From: Myxococcota bacterium
GTDB taxonomy: Bacteria > Myxococcota_A > UBA9160 > UBA4427
Assembly: GCA_029243605.1 (NCBI GenBank)
Contig: JAQWRT010000097.1
Span: forward strand, 1-43,224
DNA: 43,224 bases
Direction of reading: 5' to 3'
Part shown: positions 40,329-43,224 of the stretch, one piece after another
Layout: each line of letters begins with the position of its first letter
Numbering within the stretch: position 1 is the first letter of the stretch
Made by a program: the position numbers and the translations under genes
Notes under the pieces: model-generated
Database searches by the model: none
What the model was told of the DNA's origin: nothing
The model's input: the letters and a program-made list of their open reading frames with translations, nothing else

Positions 40329-42527
40329 TCAGCTCCCTGCCATCATGGGCAAGCTGTCCGGAGGTTCCGTGCGAGTGACGCGACCCGGGAACCCCTTGAA
40401 ATGGGGAACCCCCTGCTCGAAGTCGAGGAACTCGGGGGCATCGGAGCACAGCACCGCATCGCTCGAAATAAAAGCGCCCGAGAGCGGTTCCTTTCCACGA
40501 AGTTCGGGATACCACCAACCATGAGGGACTCTGACGTGCCCTTCTTTCATCGAGGCTTGCACAGAGACCCGGGCGACGACTTCCCCGGACTCGGTTTCCA
40601 GCCGGGCCCAGTCACCGTCCTCGATTCCCTCCTGGTCAGCATCTTTCGGATGCAGAAAGAGTTCGGGCAGTGGGGCTTTCCGGCGCAATACCGAAATATT
40701 TCTCTGCCCCGTCTGGAAGAATGCATCGTCGCGAACCCCGGTAAAGACTCGATACGGGTATTCGGCACTCGTCGCCGGGCCTTCCCGGTGATAGGGGAGC
40801 GGATCGAAGCCAAGTTCATCCAAGACGCTCGAGTAGAGCTCGACTTTTCCCGAAGGTGTCGCAAAGCCACGCTCAAGATATTTCTTATTCTCATCTGCCT
40901 GGAAGAGCATTGAACTCTCCCCAGCAAATTCTGAAAATGTTCGGCCCGAGCGCGACAGGCGATGATCCAGCATGTCGTCGAGATTCTTCCACGGAAAATA
41001 CTCGGCCAGCCCCATGCGGCAACCCAGGTCTGACCAGAACTGAAAAGTACTCGAAGCTTCATCAGGCGGATCCACCACCTTCTCCGAAAGCGTCAACCGA
41101 GTGCCCCAACTCCAACTATCCGCGACATGATTGCGCTCAGTAAAAACATCACCGGGAAGCACATAGTCGGCGAGCATGGCCGTGGGCGTCATAAAGATCT
41201 CGTGGGCGACAATGAGATCCTGGGCGAGCATCGCCTTGTGCACCTGATGCTGATTTGGGTAGCTGAGCAGAGCGTTATTCCCCAGGACAAAGAAGGCTTT
41301 GATCGGATAGGGTTCGCCGGTGCTCATGGCGCGAAAGAGATCCGACGGATTGGCCATCTGGCAGCCCATGACAATATCCGCATAGGGATAGCCCCAGGTC
41401 TTTTCCGTGGGCCCCTTCAGCATCTCCGCAACCCGGTAGGTATAGACGGGATGTTCCTCGTAGCCCATCTGCTTGGCCTTTTGCTCGGGTGCCAGTCGCT
41501 CATGCAAGCCAAGCTCAGATTCGGGCATATAGTTCTCGCTGAAGCCCCCCAGACTCTCCCCGCCTTCGACGTCCAGGTTACCGGTTACGGCACGCAGAAT
41601 AGAGTGCAAACGAATCGCCGATGTAGAAGAGATTTGTTGATCGGTGATCGGCGTCCACGGGATCACCGCACCCTCAGCACTAGCGTACATCCGGGCGGCC
41701 GATGCGATCAACTCGCGGTCGACTCCGGTGATCTCCTCCACCCTCTCCAGGGGGTATTCGTCGACGCGGCTCTTCAACTCCTCGAAACCGACGCACCAAT
41801 CCCGAACAAAATCTTCGTCATAGAGTTTTTCATCGAAGATGACCTTGAGCCAGCCCAGGCACATTGCAGCATCGGTCCCGGCCCGAAGGCGAAGATGCAG
41901 ATCAGACACCTCAGCCTGACCGGAAATCCGAGGGTCGAGTACGATCAACTTGGCACCCTGGGCCTGAGCAAGCTTGATCATATTGTAGATCGGCGTCCAC
42001 GAGTGCTGACGTGGGTTATGACCGAAGAGTACGATGCACTTGGTCTTCATATAATCGGGCATCGGGAACCAGCCATAGGTCAGCCGATTTACAGCAGCCG
42101 TATTCCCCGCGCATAGCGAGACGCCGCTTATCCAATTGGGGCTTCCAATCAGGTTCATAAAACGGCGGTCCATGCTGTGGGTCGTCTGGGTGTTCCAACC
42201 CGACGTTGAGACGGCGAACGCCTCGGGCCCGTGGGCTTCGATCACACCAGAGAGTCGCTCAGCGATTTCGTCCATCGCCTGCTCGTAGGAAATCTTCTCC
42301 CACCGATCCTCCCCCCTCTTGCCCACGCGCTTGAGGGGCGTGCGTAGACGATCTGAGTGGTTGTGGATATGCGGTGCGGCGACGCCCTTATAACAGATAT
42401 TCCCTGCTAAGAGCGGGTTCTCATTGGGGAGAATTCGAGTGACCTGGCCATTCTCAGCCTCGGCCCGAAGCTGACAGCCGATATCACAAATCGTACAAAC
42501 AACGTGCTTCGTGGTCTTCTCGCTCAA
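40329..42527 (-). CDS. acetylene hydratase-like molybdopterin (Mo/W-bisPGD) enzyme
   Basis: A 732-residue DMSO-reductase-superfamily protein from the TTG at 42527. The [4Fe-4S] ligands are Cys11, Cys14, Cys18 and Cys45 in CTICDIGC and NICYKG. The metal ligand is Cys139 in VSLCAGNTAAVNR. From recalled sequence of Pelobacter acetylenicus acetylene hydratase, Asp15 after the second cluster Cys matches its Asp13, Cys139 its Cys141 and Lys47 its Lys48. Both Trp of QHSWTP and VIPWTP are kept. Also conserved are RGEDRWEKIS, RRFMNLIGSPNW, FMTPTA-LADYVLPGD and ATPSGKVELYSSV. Ile142 and Ile113 equivalents are Ala140 and a Trp. No Tat signal; cytoplasmic. No electron-transfer subunit lies beside it, which fits a non-redox hydratase. 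The substrate is uncertain. Confidence 0.88.
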   Translation of the reverse strand: MSEKTTKHVVCTICDIGCQLRAEAENGQVTRILPNENPLLAGNICYKGVAAPHIHNHSDRLRTPLKRVGKRGEDRWEKISYEQAMDEIAERLSGVIEAHGPEAFAVSTSGWNTQTTHSMDRRFMNLIGSPNWISGVSLCAGNTAAVNRLTYGWFPMPDYMKTKCIVLFGHNPRQHSWTPIYNMIKLAQAQGAKLIVLDPRISGQAEVSDLHLRLRAGTDAAMCLGWLKVIFDEKLYDEDFVRDWCVGFEELKSRVDEYPLERVEEITGVDRELIASAARMYASAEGAVIPWTPITDQQISSTSAIRLHSILRAVTGNLDVEGGESLGGFSENYMPESELGLHERLAPEQKAKQMGYEEHPVYTYRVAEMLKGPTEKTWGYPYADIVMGCQMANPSDLFRAMSTGEPYPIKAFFVLGNNALLSYPNQHQVHKAMLAQDLIVAHEIFMTPTAMLADYVLPGDVFTERNHVADSWSWGTRLTLSEKVVDPPDEASSTFQFWSDLGCRMGLAEYFPWKNLDDMLDHRLSRSGRTFSEFAGESSMLFQADENKKYLERGFATPSGKVELYSSVLDELGFDPLPYHREGPATSAEYPYRVFTGVRDDAFFQTGQRNISVLRRKAPLPELFLHPKDADQEGIEDGDWARLETESGEVVARVSVQASMKEGHVRVPHGWWYPELRGKEPLSGAFISSDAVLCSDAPEFLDFEQGVPHFKGFPGRVTRTEPPDSLPMMAGS

Positions 42528-42532
42528 AGCCG

Positions 42533-42539
42533 CCTCCTT
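42533..42539 (-). promoter_or_regulatory. Shine-Dalgarno that fixes a TTG start
   Basis: AAGGAGG on the minus strand, with 5 bases to the TTG at 42527. It is the strongest ribosome-binding site near the gene. An upstream in-frame TTG at 42611 lies in the tail of a terminator hairpin and has no such site. Confidence 0.8.
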
Positions 42540-42614
42540 ACTTCCCAACCCATCGCCAGCAATGACTTCGGGGCCGTTCCGAGATCCTTTGGACTTCCCT
42601 GAAACTAGCAAAAT

Positions 42615-42632
42615 GGGAGGGATGACCCTCCC
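42615..42632 (-). terminator. intrinsic terminator after the right-end VOC gene
   Basis: GGGAGGG (42615-42621), a 4-base loop, CCCTCCC (42626-42632): a perfect 7-bp stem. Reading on the minus strand it is followed by ATTTTGCTAGTTT, a reasonable T-rich tail. It lies between the VOC gene and the molybdopterin enzyme gene, so the two are probably separate transcripts. Confidence 0.7.
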
Positions 42633-42653
42633 TGGTCCAATCGCGCGCAGTCC

Positions 42654-43037
42654 TCAAGTGCCGCCCACTTCGAGGCTATACACGCAGAGCTTATTGCTAT
42701 CCGGATCTCGGAAATAGCCAGCATAGAAACCAGGACTCCGCTCGCCCGGAGAACCCTCGTCGGCAGCCCCAAGATCAATGGCCACCCGGTAGACGGCATC
42801 GACCCGATCGGGTCCCTGGAGGGCGAGGGCCACCATCGTGCCATTGCCTACACTGGCAGGCTTCTGGTCGAAGGGCCTGGAAAGCGACAGAATGGGGCTC
42901 CCCTCGGCATTGGCCCAAGCGACAAAATGGTCTTCCTCTTCGAGGGTACGAGACGCCCCGAGTTCGGTAAGGAGTGCATCGTAGAAGGCGCTCGCCCGCG
43001 CCAAGTCGTTGGTTCCTAGCATGACATAGCCGATCAT
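42654..43037 (-). CDS. VOC (glyoxalase) family protein
   Basis: A 127-residue protein. MIGYVMLGTNDLARASAFYD begins the first beta-alpha-beta module. SPILSLSRPFDQKPASVGNG lies near 51-70 and MVALALQGPDRVDAVYRVAI near 72-91. FYAGYFRDPDSNKLCVYSLE near 105-124 ends the second module, with RDPDSNKLCVY the family hallmark. The expected metal Glu of DPDGxxxE is replaced by Cys in this stretch, so metal binding may differ or be absent. GGAGGAG precedes the ATG with about 7 bases spacing. A terminator follows. The 187 bases between its start and the right window edge hold its promoter region and no recognisable gene. Confidence 0.85.
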   Translation of the reverse strand: MIGYVMLGTNDLARASAFYDALLTELGASRTLEEEDHFVAWANAEGSPILSLSRPFDQKPASVGNGTMVALALQGPDRVDAVYRVAIDLGAADEGSPGERSPGFYAGYFRDPDSNKLCVYSLEVGGT

Positions 43038-43224
43038 TCCGAATCTCCTCCGAGGCGAAAAGGCTCTAGTCCACTTCTCAGTCGCCCCAGATAAGAGTAA
43101 CGCGTCTCCACCGACTTAATACGAACGGCGCTTCCCGCGTAGGCTGGACTCGAAGCTCAGCTGATCTGCGAGCCTTGAAACCCAGCGCCCCTCCGACTCC
43201 CGAAAAGGCGGCGCTCAGTCGGGG

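Noticed and set aside
41127..42116. 329-residue plus-strand frame
   Set aside because: Antisense to the acetylene hydratase-like gene.
1..43224. tRNA, rRNA, CRISPR, insertion sequence or prophage
   Set aside because: No cloverleaf, repeat-spacer pattern, transposase or phage protein was found on either strand.

Overview
The window reads as a piece of a chromosome from an uncultured, GC-rich, Gram-negative heterotroph. Outer-membrane barrels, lipoproteins, a porin and a PEP-CTERM protein point to a diderm cell. The density of acyl-CoA dehydrogenases, crotonases, SDRs, an AMP-forming CoA ligase and luciferase-like (LLM) flavin or F420 oxidoreductases resembles environmental 'deltaproteobacterial' lineages (Myxococcota or Binatota type). 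That placement is an inference from gene content only. I see no rRNA, tRNA, CRISPR array, insertion sequence or phage gene.

Layout. 1-5.4 kb: edge of a membrane-anchored gene, a VOC protein, an exported flavin amine oxidase with PKD domain and PEP-CTERM anchor, a small outer-membrane barrel, then a Bax-like glucosaminidase and a NUDT19-type Nudix hydrolase on the minus strand. 5.5-6.5 kb: LLM oxidoreductase. 6.6-15.4 kb: a seven-gene minus-strand run, probably one transcript (MMPL/RND exporter, zinc-free quinone reductase, GDSL-TPR protein, DUF1214-like exported protein, SDR, crotonase, SDR), divergent from a lipoprotein of the sulfatase/alkaline-phosphatase fold. 18.3-22.8 kb: MOSC protein, CoA ligase, TetR regulator and carotenoid oxygenase, preceded by a 430-bp spacer holding a perfect 15-bp palindrome. 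23.3-27.2 kb: methyltransferase and Fe/2-oxoglutarate dioxygenase with overlapping stop/start, then a membrane-anchored sulfotransferase-like protein and a second LLM enzyme. 27.4-31.8 kb: GNAT-like protein overlapping a polysaccharide deacetylase, divergent from a di-haem peroxidase, then a third LLM enzyme. 32.1-36.2 kb: a haem-binding beta-barrel protein, then two acyl-CoA dehydrogenases and a crotonase behind a perfect inverted-repeat operator candidate. 36.2-43.0 kb: full-length MprF, a DcaP-like porin, a tungsten/molybdopterin enzyme closely resembling acetylene hydratase, and a VOC protein.

How it fits together. Most genes serve acyl-CoA and lipid chemistry: activation (CoA ligase), dehydrogenation (paired acyl-CoA dehydrogenases), hydration or isomerisation (two crotonases), oxidoreduction (SDR, MDR, LLM), CoA turnover (Nudix) and lipid transport or modification (MMPL, MprF). 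A second theme is the cell envelope. The most notable gene is the acetylene hydratase-like protein at 40.3-42.5 kb, which keeps the Asp and Cys equivalents of the acetylene hydratase active site but changes parts of the substrate pocket. Several gene starts were moved to internal codons, including TTG and GTG, because strong Shine-Dalgarno sequences stand in front of them.
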